Shown: piece after piece, positions 1 to 5,360 of the stretch
How the letters are laid out: each line of letters opens with the position of its first letter
Position numbering within the stretch: position 1 is the first letter of the stretch
Origin: Rhizorhabdus sp.
GTDB lineage: Bacteria; Pseudomonadota; Alphaproteobacteria; Sphingomonadales; Sphingomonadaceae
NCBI GenBank assembly: GCA_004297635.1
Contig: SCUQ01000125.1
Span: 1-5,360, forward strand
Direction of reading: 5' to 3'
DNA length: 5,360 nucleotides
Made by a program: the position numbers and the translations under genes
Notes under the pieces: model-generated
Seen by the model: the letters and a program-made list of their open reading frames with translations, nothing else
Told to the model about the DNA's origin: nothing
The model's database searches: none

Positions 1-374
1 GGGTGATCGCGCCGACCGTCGAGCTGGTGAAGCGGCTGCATGCCCGTCACCCGCAGGTGCCGGTGATCGGCTTTCCCAAGGGCGCGGGCGGCAAGCTGCC
101 GGCCTATGCGCGCGAGACCGGCGTCGACGCCATCGGGCTCGACGAGACGGTCGATCCGGTCTGGGCCGATGCGAACCTCCCCGATGGATTGCCGGTGCAG
201 GGCAATCTCGATCCGCTGGCGCTGATCGCGGGCGGCGCGCCGCTCGATGCCGCGATCGATGCGATCAGAGGGGCTTTCCCGGCCCGCCCGCATGTGTTCA
301 ACCTGGGACATGGAATCCTGCTCGACACGCCGATCGCCCATGTCGAGCAGCTGCTCGCGCGCATCCGGAGTTAG
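1..374 (+). CDS. hemE: Uroporphyrinogen decarboxylase, C-terminal part (5' end outside window)
   Basis: HemE removes four carboxyl groups from uroporphyrinogen III to give coproporphyrinogen III, a cytosolic step of heme synthesis. Only the last 123 or so residues are visible (first full codon at 3, TAG at 372-374), about a third of the usual 340-350 aa. Family signatures seen are VIGFPKGAG, VQGNLDP and the near-terminal FNLGHGILLDTP with its conserved His. The substrate-binding Arg and catalytic Asp/Tyr lie in the N-terminal part and cannot be checked. The reading frame is open to the window edge, so the GTG at position 3 is an internal codon, not the start. hemJ begins 6 nt after the stop, which suggests co-transcription of two heme-pathway genes. 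Confidence 0.96.
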   Translation, partial: VIAPTVELVKRLHARHPQVPVIGFPKGAGGKLPAYARETGVDAIGLDETVDPVWADANLPDGLPVQGNLDPLALIAGGAPLDAAIDAIRGAFPARPHVFNLGHGILLDTPIAHVEQLLARIRS

Positions 375-380
375 ACGGCC

Positions 381-824
381 ATGACGGGTTTCCTGGGTAA
401 TGCCTATCTCTGGGTGAAGGCGGCGCACGTCATCTTCGTGATCTTCTGGATGGCCGGGTTGTTCATGCTGCCCCGCTTCTTCATCTATCATCACGCCGCC
501 GCCCCGGGATCGGCCGAGGACCGCGCCTGGATCGAGCGCGAGCGGCGGCTCCGCTCGATCATCATCACCCCGGCGATGGGCTTCGTATGGCTGTTCGGAC
601 TGATGCTCGCTTTCGACCAGAATCTGTGGATGGTGCCCTGGTTTCAGGCGAAGTTCGCCACCGTCTTCCTGTTGTCGGGCTATCATGGCTGGGCGGTGGG
701 CTATGGCAGGCGGATGGCCGCCGGTTATCGCGCGCCTTCGGACAAGGCGCTGCGCTTCATGAACGAGGTTCCCGGAATCGCGACCGCGATCATCGTCATC
801 CTCGTGATCGTGCGGCCGTTTTGA
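381..824 (+). CDS. hemJ: Protoporphyrinogen IX oxidase, HemJ type (UPF0093 membrane protein)
   Basis: HemJ oxidises protoporphyrinogen IX to protoporphyrin IX in the inner membrane and replaces HemG or HemY in most alphaproteobacteria. The 147-aa length is normal for the family. About four hydrophobic helices are visible, near residues 9-36, 58-79, 84-108 and 130-146. Conserved features are H16 in the first helix (VKAAHVIFVIFWMAGLF), the PRFFIYHH segment at 31-38, and K91 with H102 in the third helix (AKFATVFLLSGYH). The first-helix His and the Lys correspond by position to residues reported as essential in characterised HemJ proteins. The start is ATG at 381, with GGAG at 367-370 as ribosome-binding site inside the end of hemE. 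Its neighbour hemE supports the assignment. The stop TGA (822-824) overlaps the TTG start of the next gene. Confidence 0.93.
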   Translation: MTGFLGNAYLWVKAAHVIFVIFWMAGLFMLPRFFIYHHAAAPGSAEDRAWIERERRLRSIIITPAMGFVWLFGLMLAFDQNLWMVPWFQAKFATVFLLSGYHGWAVGYGRRMAAGYRAPSDKALRFMNEVPGIATAIIVILVIVRPF

Positions 825-1189
825 AGCACCGGCTTCACGCCATCGTCCTGGCCTTGCTGCTGCCCGCCATGCCGGCGATGGCGCAGTCCAAGGATGATAT
901 GACGGCGCTGCGCTGCATCCTCGTCACCGGATCGCTTGCCGACAGCGCCGACCGGGAACTGGCGCGGAACGGCGCGATCGGATCACTGTTCTGGCTCGGC
1001 CGGCTCGAACCGCGGCTGACCGAGAAGCAGATCGAGACCGGCGGTGCCAAGGCCGCCGAGCAGCTTCGCGATGTCGATATCAACGCCGAACTGCAGACAT
1101 GCGGCGCGGAAATGGCCCGCCAGGGCGAGATCGTCGAGCGTGTGGGCAAGGCTCTGCAGGAGAAGGGACTTACCCCGAAAATCCGTTAG
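821..1189 (+). CDS. Small exported protein of unknown function, TTG start overlapping hemJ
   Basis: I do not recognise this 122-aa protein. The start chosen is TTG at 821-823, overlapping the hemJ TGA by two bases. It gives a clean Sec signal peptide: basic MKHRLH, hydrophobic AIVLALLLPAMP, then AMA before QS, so cleavage is likely after residue 21. A longer reading from 587 exists, but it runs back through hemJ in another frame and is an artefact. There is no clear Shine-Dalgarno sequence, so translation is probably coupled to hemJ. The mature protein is about 101 aa, charged and mostly helical in appearance (RLTEKQIETGGAKAAEQLRD, then EIVERVGKALQEKGL). It has only two cysteines, C32 and C94, which could form a disulfide in the periplasm. 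Its place after hemJ hints at an envelope role linked to this operon, but nothing in the sequence shows a heme-binding CXXCH or an enzyme motif. Confidence 0.8.
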   Translation: MKHRLHAIVLALLLPAMPAMAQSKDDMTALRCILVTGSLADSADRELARNGAIGSLFWLGRLEPRLTEKQIETGGAKAAEQLRDVDINAELQTCGAEMARQGEIVERVGKALQEKGLTPKIR

Positions 1190-1198
1190 CGCGGTTTC

Positions 1199-1208
1199 GG
1201 GGGGGGGG
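1199..1208 (+). repeat. Homopolymeric tract of ten G
   Basis: Ten consecutive G residues lie 9 nt after the stop of the small exported protein, in the rho leader. The tract is outside every supported gene, so length changes here would not shift a reading frame. It lies about 100 nt upstream of the candidate rho promoter. It could be a slippage-prone site or a place where the assembly length is uncertain. Confidence 0.9.
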
Positions 1209-1306
1209 CGGAATCGTCTGCCGGTTTGGCAATCGTGCGGCAATCGGCGGAGCGGCCGCTGCGCTGCGATCGGATCGATAACCGCCCGCGCTGGGATCCG
1301 GGGTGC

Positions 1307-1335
1307 TTGACTTGAATCCGGCCCGCGCCTACGTC
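1307..1335 (+). promoter_or_regulatory. Candidate sigma-70-type promoter for rho
   Basis: TTGACT at 1307-1312 matches the -35 consensus at five of six positions. A weak -10 candidate, TACGTC at 1330-1335, follows after a 17-nt spacer. Transcription would start near 1342, about 110 nt before the rho ATG. The poor -10 is common in GC-rich alphaproteobacteria but also means the call is tentative. Another weak -10-like string, TACATA, is at 1383-1388 without a good -35. Confidence 0.4.
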
Positions 1336-1370
1336 GGGCACAGAACAGGCCCGCCATTCGAGCTGGGTAC

Positions 1371-1452
1371 CTTTCCCCATTTTACATAGTCGTTGCAGCG
1401 CGCGTTTCGCCGCCAGATCCCCCCGAACAGCATAAACCCCAGGAATCCCTCG
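1371..1452 (+). promoter_or_regulatory. C-rich, G-poor rho leader, possible rut-like autoregulatory region
   Basis: In the 82 nt before the rho start I count 32 C and 15 G, an excess of C over G in an otherwise G-rich and C-rich window. The stretch has repeated C clusters (CCCC at 1375-1378, a run of six C at 1419-1424, CCCC at 1437-1440). Rho binds unstructured C-rich RNA, and rho is autoregulated by termination in its own leader in E. coli. Extending that to this gene is an inference; no termination point can be read from the sequence. Confidence 0.35.
1441..1445 (+). promoter_or_regulatory. Ribosome-binding site of rho
   Basis: AGGAA lies 7 nt before ATG 1453 and decides this start over the in-frame TTG at 1393, which would add a 20-residue extension not typical of Rho and has no comparable site upstream. 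Confidence 0.75.
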
Positions 1453-2709
1453 ATGCACCTCAAGGACCTCAAGAAGACCATCCCCGCCGATCTCGTCACC
1501 ATGGCGGAGGATTTGGGAGTCGAGGGCGCGTCGACGATGCGCAAGCAGGACCTGATGTTCGCGATCCTCAAGGCCGAGGCCGAGAATGGCGAGCAGATCA
1601 TGGGTGAGGGCACGATCGAGGTTCTCCCCGATGGGTTCGGCTTCCTGCGGAGCCCGGAAGCCAATTATCTCGCCGGCCCCGACGATATCTATGTATCGCC
1701 CAACCAGGTCCGCAAGTTCGGCCTGCGCACCGGCGACACCGTCGAGGGTGAGATTCGCGCGCCCAAGGACGGTGAGCGCTATTTCGCGCTGACCCGGCTG
1801 ATCTCGATCAATTTCGACGATCCCGACGTCGTCCGCCACCGCGTCAATTTCGACAATCTGACGCCGCTTTATCCCGACGAGAAGCTGACGCTCGACAATC
1901 TCGATCCGACCGTCAAGGACAAGTCGGCCCGGGTGATCGACATCGTCGCGCCGCAGGGCAAGGGTCAGCGCGCGCTGATCGTGGCGCCGCCCCGGGTCGG
2001 CAAGACGGTGCTGCTGCAGAATATGGCCAAGGCCATCACCGACAATCATCCCGAAGTGTTCCTGATCGTGCTGCTGATCGACGAGCGGCCCGAGGAAGTG
2101 ACCGATATGCAGCGTTCGGTGAAGGGCGAGGTCATCTCCTCGACCTTCGACGAGCCCGCCCAGCGCCACGTCCAGGTCGCCGAGATGGTGATCGAGAAGG
2201 CCAAGCGCCTCGTCGAGCACAAGAAGGACGTGGTGATCCTGCTCGACTCGATCACCCGGCTCGGCCGCGCCTACAACACCGTCGTCCCCTCGTCGGGCAA
2301 GGTGCTGACCGGCGGCGTCGACGCCAATGCGCTGCAGCGGCCGAAGCGCTTCTTCGGCGCGGCGCGCAACATCGAGGAAGGCGGATCGCTCTCGATCATC
2401 GCCACCGCGCTGATCGACACCGGCAGCCGCATGGACGAGGTGATCTTCGAGGAGTTCAAGGGCACCGGCAATTCCGAGATCGTGCTCGACCGCAAGGTCG
2501 CCGACAAGCGCATCTTCCCGGCGATGGACGTCGGCAAGTCCGGCACCCGCAAGGAAGAGCTGCTGGTCGACAAGGGCAAGCTCAGCAAGATGTGGGTGCT
2601 GCGCCGCATCCTCATGCAGATGGGCACGATTGACGCGATGGAGTTCCTGCTCGACAAGATGAAGGATTCGAAGACCAACGAGGATTTCTTCGACTCGATG
2701 AATCAGTAG
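1453..2709 (+). CDS. rho: Transcription termination factor Rho
   Basis: Rho is a hexameric RNA-dependent ATPase and helicase that ends transcription at rut sites. This copy is complete at 418 aa and aligns to E. coli Rho without numbering shifts in its core. Residues 1-43 form the N-terminal helical Rho_N domain ([20 protein letters not shown]). Residues 50-118 form the cold-shock-like RNA-binding domain, with RNP1 GFGFLRS at 61-67 and RNP2-like DDIYVS at 77-82. The ATPase domain has Walker A APPRVGKT at 178-185 (K184), catalytic-region IDERPEE at 209-215, Walker [10 protein letters not shown] at 261-269 (D265), Q-loop region [11 protein letters not shown] at 284-294, the R-loop EFKGTGN at 334-340, and the Arg finger in SGTRKEE (R366). 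The P-loop has R181 where E. coli has Lys, a variation I believe is ordinary in alphaproteobacteria. There is no N-terminal insertion domain. It sits downstream of hemE-hemJ and probably has its own promoter. Confidence 0.98.
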   Translation: MHLKDLKKTIPADLVTMAEDLGVEGASTMRKQDLMFAILKAEAENGEQIMGEGTIEVLPDGFGFLRSPEANYLAGPDDIYVSPNQVRKFGLRTGDTVEGEIRAPKDGERYFALTRLISINFDDPDVVRHRVNFDNLTPLYPDEKLTLDNLDPTVKDKSARVIDIVAPQGKGQRALIVAPPRVGKTVLLQNMAKAITDNHPEVFLIVLLIDERPEEVTDMQRSVKGEVISSTFDEPAQRHVQVAEMVIEKAKRLVEHKKDVVILLDSITRLGRAYNTVVPSSGKVLTGGVDANALQRPKRFFGAARNIEEGGSLSIIATALIDTGSRMDEVIFEEFKGTGNSEIVLDRKVADKRIFPAMDVGKSGTRKEELLVDKGKLSKMWVLRRILMQMGTIDAMEFLLDKMKDSKTNEDFFDSMNQ

Positions 2710-2718
2710 GAGCATCCA

Positions 2719-2775
2719 TTGGCTGCGATGTCCGATTCCACGGCTGTAACAGCTTTCTCGAAATCGTTCCGGTAG
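2719..2775 (+). other. 18-codon mini-ORF with Shine-Dalgarno, between rho and the methyltransferase
   Basis: TAGGAG at 2707-2712 overlaps the rho stop codon and lies 6 nt before TTG 2719. The frame opened there reads MAAMSDSTAVTAFSKSFR and stops at TAG 2773-2775. That stop overlaps TAGGGGG (2773-2779), the ribosome-binding site of the methyltransferase. The arrangement would allow translational coupling from rho through a leader peptide into the next gene. The peptide has no recognisable motif. It may equally be chance, or the remnant of a lost gene start. Confidence 0.25.
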
Positions 2776-2779
2776 GGGG
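2774..2779 (+). promoter_or_regulatory. Ribosome-binding site of the methyltransferase
   Basis: AGGGGG lies 7 nt before TTG 2787 and supports that start. No ATG or GTG is available in frame upstream, although the frame stays open back into the end of rho. Confidence 0.55.
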
Positions 2780-2786
2780 CTGGGCT

Positions 2787-3491
2787 TTGGGGGGCCTGAC
2801 CGACTGGACCTATCGGCAATTCTGGCGGAGCGAGGAGCATCCCTATCGCCGCCTGCGCCGCCGTCTGCTCGCGCTGGCGGCGCCGGGGATGACGATCCTC
2901 GACGCGGGCTGCGGCCATACCGCCCCCAATCTTCAGGAGCTGCGCGAGAGCGGCGCGGATCTGATCGGTATCGATCTGGTCCGTCTCGAGCCGCAGCCGG
3001 GCATGGAGCTGATCGAGGCGGACCTGGCGAAGGTGCCGCTGGCCGATGCCAGTGTCGACCTGATCTATTCGCGATCGGTGATGGAGCATGTCGTCGATCC
3101 CGACGGGGTCTATGGCGAAAGCGCGCGACTGTTGAAGCCCGGCGGGCGCTGGATCTTCCTAACCGCCAATCGCTGGGACTATGTATCGCTGGTTTCGCGG
3201 ATGACGCCCAACCGTTTTCATGCCGCGATCGTCCGCCGCTTCGAGGGCCGCGACGAGATCGACGTCTTCCCGACCGCATACAAGACCAATGACCGCGGCC
3301 AGATCGCCCGTCATGCCGCAGCGCATGGCTTCACCATCGAGACATTCGAGCGGCACGGACAATATCCGGCGATGTTCTACCGGGTCGGCCCGCTGTTCCT
3401 GCTGGCCACGCTCTACGAGAAGCTGATCATGAAGATCGGCTTCCTCGCGCCGCTGCGGGGCTGGCTCTATGTCGAGCTGGTGAAGCGCTAG
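2787..3491 (+). CDS. Class I SAM-dependent methyltransferase (methyltransferase type 11 family)
   Basis: This 234-aa soluble protein has the Rossmann-fold methyltransferase signatures in order: motif I ILDAGCGHTAPN at 37-48, the acidic end of strand two GIDLV at 61-65 (D63, ribose contact), motif II/III region EADLAKVPLADASVDLI at 77-93, SVMEHVVDP at 97-105, and LKPGGRWIFLT at 116-126. The C-terminal part (TANRWDYVSLVSRMTPNRF at 126-144, then DVFPTAYKTND at 159-169) resembles methyltransferases found near polysaccharide and envelope genes; the substrate cannot be read from sequence. A mildly hydrophobic stretch near 201-221 (GPLFLLATLYEKLIMKIGFL) could touch the membrane. The start is TTG 2787, preceded by AGGGGG. 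It follows rho in the same direction, 77 nt on, and may be read through from it. In many sphingomonads I would expect mnmE after rho, so this neighbour is a local variation. It converges with the glycerophosphotransferase-like gene. Confidence 0.85.
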   Translation: MGGLTDWTYRQFWRSEEHPYRRLRRRLLALAAPGMTILDAGCGHTAPNLQELRESGADLIGIDLVRLEPQPGMELIEADLAKVPLADASVDLIYSRSVMEHVVDPDGVYGESARLLKPGGRWIFLTANRWDYVSLVSRMTPNRFHAAIVRRFEGRDEIDVFPTAYKTNDRGQIARHAAAHGFTIETFERHGQYPAMFYRVGPLFLLATLYEKLIMKIGFLAPLRGWLYVELVKR

Positions 3492-3503
3492 AGCATTTTG
3501 AAG

Positions 3504-3521
3504 TCAGGTGGACTCACCTGA
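3504..3521. repeat. Perfect 7-bp inverted repeat in the convergent intergenic region
   Basis: TCAGGTG-GACT-CACCTGA forms a 7-bp stem with a 4-nt loop, 12 nt after the methyltransferase stop and 47 nt past the stop of the minus-strand gene. No T run follows it on either strand, so it is not a standard intrinsic terminator. It is preceded by GAGCATTTTGAAG (3491-3503). In general layout this resembles intergenic palindromic repeats of alphaproteobacteria that begin with GAGCATTTT-like sequence, but membership in such a family is a guess. It may also limit transcription between the two converging genes. Confidence 0.6.
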
Positions 3522-3568
3522 TGGCTCGCGAGATACGGACAACGAACAACTCCAGTCCAAGCGGCGGT

Positions 3569-4747
3569 TCAGGCGCGTGTCCGATCGGTGCGCGCCGTGA
3601 CATGCCCGGCGATGGCCTCGGCCGCGCGTTCTGAGGCGTTTTGCGCGGGGTCGTCGAAGGTTTCCGCGAAGCCCTGTATCTGTGCGGCGCGAAAATCCGG
3701 ATGGCGCGCGCGGGCGGCATCGACCGCCTCGATGATCTTGCCGGCGTCGCGGATCACCGGGCCGAACCGCCAATGGGCGTAATTCTCGTCGCCCTGCCAG
3801 TCGACGCCATGGGCGTCCAGGAACAGGCAGGGACGCGGCCGGCGGAGGAATTCATAGACCTGGCTGCTGACATCGCCGAGATAGATGTCGGCGATGTCGG
3901 TGTAGCTCATGTCGATCGACCGGTCGCTGCCGGTGTCGATCAGGATGCGCGGGTTATCGCGATGGGCGTCGAACAGCGCCTGCCATTTGGTGCGCGCCTG
4001 CTTCGTGTCGAACAGCCGGACATGCGGCGCCAGGATCAGATTGTAGCTGTCCTGCCGGGCGAAGGCTTCGACCACCGCGGGGCCGAAGCGGTGCCATGAT
4101 CCCAGCGCCGAGAAGTGCGGGTTATAGAGGACGATCGGGCGCGTATCGCCCGGAAAGGGAGCCCAGCCGGCTGTCCGGGCAGCATCGGCAGCCTCGAACT
4201 TCGGATAGCCGACGACGGCATGCGCACCCTCGCGGATCAGGCCCTCGCGCAGCATCCGGCGGCGATGCTTGTCGCCCGCCATCAGCACGAAGTCGAAATG
4301 ACGGATGCGCGGATCGAAGCCCGCCGCGCGGTCGCCCGCGCCATGATCGAGATGGATGAAGCTGGGGCCGCGTAGCCCCGCCGACTTGAGGATGATGCTG
4401 GTCCGCTCCGGCAGCGCGATCGCATCGAACCGGCCAAGCTGGCGGGCGAAGCGGGCAAGCGTCAGCAGCTTTGGCGGCACCTGCCCGCCGGTGATCCACC
4501 GCGCCGCTTCGAGCAGCGCCGAACGAGGGCGGACATATTGGATCGGTGCGCCGCCGAGCCGGCCGGCAAGCAGCTCGGCATAGCGGATGTGATCCCGCGC
4601 CGGCGACATCACGCTGACTTCGAATCCCGGGCGACGGGCGAGGGCCACGGCCGTGGATATGCCGTGCAGCAGCTGGTGCCGCTGCGCATTGAAGAAAAAG
4701 CAGACGCGCAGATCGCGCACGCCGGCCGCCTGTGTCGAACGCGCCAT
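3569..4747 (-). CDS. CDP-glycerol glycerophosphotransferase (TagF/TagB)-like protein
   Basis: The family moves glycerol- or ribitol-phosphate from a CDP-activated donor onto an envelope acceptor. With the start at ATG 4747 the protein is 392 aa. The N-terminal half reads RVCFFFNAQRHQLLHGIS (14-31) and then a Rossmann-like region. Recognisable family positions are LDHGAG at 133-138 (His-Gly like the catalytic HG of TagF), VLYNPHFSALGSW at 206-218, LILAPH at 237-242 (the conserved PH), and YLGDVSSQVYEFL at 289-301 (the D-x-SS-x-x-x-F/Y donor-binding motif), followed by FLD at 309-311. No membrane helix or signal peptide is seen, so it is probably cytoplasmic or peripheral. ATG 4747 has GAGGTG 7 nt upstream; ATG 4786 (405 aa, AGGG 5 nt upstream) and ATG 4816 (415 aa) are alternatives. 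It converges on the methyltransferase. No CDP-glycerol synthesis gene is in view, so the true donor and acceptor are unknown. Confidence 0.78.
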   Translation of the reverse strand: MARSTQAAGVRDLRVCFFFNAQRHQLLHGISTAVALARRPGFEVSVMSPARDHIRYAELLAGRLGGAPIQYVRPRSALLEAARWITGGQVPPKLLTLARFARQLGRFDAIALPERTSIILKSAGLRGPSFIHLDHGAGDRAAGFDPRIRHFDFVLMAGDKHRRRMLREGLIREGAHAVVGYPKFEAADAARTAGWAPFPGDTRPIVLYNPHFSALGSWHRFGPAVVEAFARQDSYNLILAPHVRLFDTKQARTKWQALFDAHRDNPRILIDTGSDRSIDMSYTDIADIYLGDVSSQVYEFLRRPRPCLFLDAHGVDWQGDENYAHWRFGPVIRDAGKIIEAVDAARARHPDFRAAQIQGFAETFDDPAQNASERAAEAIAGHVTARTDRTRA

Positions 4748-4754
4748 CAAATCC

Positions 4755-4760
4755 CACCTC
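4755..4760 (-). promoter_or_regulatory. Ribosome-binding site favouring the ATG at 4747
   Basis: On the minus strand GAGGTG, an exact six-base match to the anti-Shine-Dalgarno complement, lies 7 nt before ATG 4747. This is the reason for choosing that start over ATG 4786 or 4816. Confidence 0.5.
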
Positions 4761-4836
4761 GATCGCCGGCCAGCGGCCGGTGACATGATCACCCTGTCCA
4801 TAGCATGGAAAACCATGGGGAATAGGCGGCTGCGCC

Positions 4837-4860
4837 CGGATCATCCGCACCGGTGATCCG
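4837..4860 (+). repeat. Hairpin upstream of the TerC-family gene
   Basis: CGGATCATC pairs with GGTGATCCG over 9 bp with one U-G pair and a 6-nt loop (CGCACC). It lies 90 nt before the TerC-family start and could form in its 5' leader RNA or act as a DNA site. No T run follows. No known riboswitch class could be assigned to it. Confidence 0.5.
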
Positions 4861-4938
4861 ACGCGTCCGATACCGATCGATGCCGGTCGGAATCAGCCAT
4901 GCCACGGTAACAGGCTCGACAGCGGCGCGGGTTTGGCT

Positions 4939-4941
4939 AGG
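4939..4941 (+). promoter_or_regulatory. Ribosome-binding site of the TerC-family gene
   Basis: AGG within TAGGTAG lies 8 nt before ATG 4950 and supports this start. A second ATG at 4945 opens only a three-codon frame (ending at TAG 4954-4956) that overlaps the true start. Confidence 0.5.
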
Positions 4942-4949
4942 TAGATGGC

Positions 4950-5360
4950 ATGCTAGACCTGTGGAATCATATCGTCGCCGATTTCTCGAATATCGGCAGC
5001 CCCGCGGCCCTCTCGGCCTTTGCCCAGGTGCTGATGATCGACATCATGCTGGCCGGCGACAATGCGATCGTCGTCGGCGCGCTTGCCGCCGGGCTGCCCG
5101 CGGATCAGCGGCGCAAGGTGATCCTGATCGGCATCATCGCCGCGCTGGTGCTGCGCATCGTCTTCGCGGTCAGCGTCAGTCTGTTGATGAGCATCATCGG
5201 TCTGGTCTTCGCAGGCGGCCTGCTGCTGCTATGGGTGTCGTGGAAGATGTTCCGCGAGATCCGCCATGCCGGCATGGCCCCCGGCGACGATCCGACCGAG
5301 CATGACGGCATCCCCCAGACCAAGACCTTCCTCGGCGCGGCCTGGGCGGTGGCGGTGGCC
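4950..5360 (+). CDS. TerC/YjbE-family integral membrane protein, N-terminal part (3' end outside window)
   Basis: The frame from ATG 4950 is open for 137 codons to the window edge. TerC-family proteins are multi-helix membrane proteins; characterised members export Mn2+ (Alx in E. coli) or supply metal to exported enzymes (Bacillus homologues). The diagnostic feature is the first acidic motif in helix one, MIDIMLAGDNAIVVGALA at 29-46, with D31, D37 and N38. Further helices are near 56-77 and 80-100. They are followed by a polar loop at 101-126 (FREIRHAGMAPGDDPTEHDG and on), and a new helix begins at 127 as the window ends. The second DN motif expected in the next helix is outside the window. 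The first D-x-x-x-AGDNA motif and loop fit the YjbE subgroup rather than the larger tellurite-type TerC. It is transcribed away from the glycerophosphotransferase-like gene, with its own leader. Confidence 0.88.
   Translation, partial: MLDLWNHIVADFSNIGSPAALSAFAQVLMIDIMLAGDNAIVVGALAAGLPADQRRKVILIGIIAALVLRIVFAVSVSLLMSIIGLVFAGGLLLLWVSWKMFREIRHAGMAPGDDPTEHDGIPQTKTFLGAAWAVAVA

Larger units (their letters stand above)
4748..4949. other. Divergent intergenic region between the glycerophosphotransferase-like gene and the TerC-family gene
   Basis: About 200 nt should hold the promoters of both genes, and its left end may be coding if an upstream start (4786 or 4816) is used. I find no convincing -35/-10 pair on either strand; a TATGGA at 4797-4802 on the minus strand is the best -10-like string. 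Two structured elements stand out and are listed separately: overlapping CCAT/ATGG half-sites at 4798-4817 and a 9-bp hairpin at 4837-4860. Confidence 0.6.

Noticed and set aside
587..820. N-terminal extension of the small exported protein back into hemJ
   Set aside because: This part is out-of-frame hemJ coding sequence. The TTG at 821 gives a proper signal peptide directly.
1393..1452. 20-residue N-terminal extension of Rho from TTG 1393
   Set aside because: No Shine-Dalgarno site. The extension is not Rho-like, and ATG 1453 has AGGAA at good spacing and gives the usual length.
2703..3089. Minus-strand frame whose end looks protein-like (KAVTAVESDIAANG)
   Set aside because: Most of it is antisense to the methyltransferase, it has no recognisable domain or start signal, and it runs into the end of rho.
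1186..3279. A 697-codon open frame on the minus strand across all of rho and into its neighbours
   Set aside because: It is the mirror of rho codons with GC-rich third positions. The translation is rich in Arg, His, Asp and Leu with no domain, while rho on the other strand is unmistakable.
3504..3521. Bidirectional intrinsic terminator
   Set aside because: The stem is short and there is no T tract after it on either strand.
4122..4850. Second minus-strand frame overlapping the glycerophosphotransferase-like gene
   Set aside because: Arg/Pro/Ala-rich shadow frame without domains; the other frame carries all the family motifs.
4817..4949. yybP-ykoY manganese riboswitch
   Set aside because: Only a loose GGGGAATA resemblance is seen. 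The second conserved loop and the closing ACC-rich segment are not found by eye, so it is not called as a feature.

Overview
The window looks like a chromosomal segment of a GC-rich alphaproteobacterium, most likely in the Sphingomonadales. That placement is an inference from the hemE-hemJ-rho gene order, the alphaproteobacterial style of HemE and Rho, and strongly GC-ending codons; no rRNA or other direct taxonomic marker is present.

Left part (1-1189, + strand): a tight operon-like run. It holds the C-terminal third of uroporphyrinogen decarboxylase (hemE), then a HemJ-type protoporphyrinogen IX oxidase 6 nt later, then a small exported protein of unknown function. The small protein starts at a TTG that overlaps the hemJ stop codon. 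HemE and HemJ act in heme synthesis, at uroporphyrinogen III decarboxylation and at protoporphyrinogen IX oxidation.

Middle (1190-3491, + strand): a 263-nt non-coding leader, then the complete transcription termination factor gene rho (418 aa), then a SAM-dependent methyltransferase (234 aa). The leader has a 10-G tract, a plausible promoter and a C-rich, G-poor stretch that could be a Rho-binding site. Between rho and the methyltransferase lies an 18-codon mini-ORF with its own Shine-Dalgarno sequence.

Right part: a convergent minus-strand gene (about 3569-4747) encodes a protein resembling the CDP-glycerol:glycerophosphotransferase (TagF/TagB-like) family. Its 3' end is separated from the methyltransferase by a short region with a perfect 7-bp inverted repeat. 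A roughly 200-nt divergent intergenic region follows. Then comes the start of a TerC/YjbE-family membrane protein (4950 onward), cut by the window end; it is a likely metal (Mn2+) transporter or a related protein.

Most of this is housekeeping DNA. I do not see a mobile element, CRISPR array, RNA gene or clearly new system. The points most worth following are the unknown exported protein in the heme cluster, the rho leader, the mini-ORF after rho, and the possible envelope-modification pair (methyltransferase plus glycerophosphotransferase-like protein).
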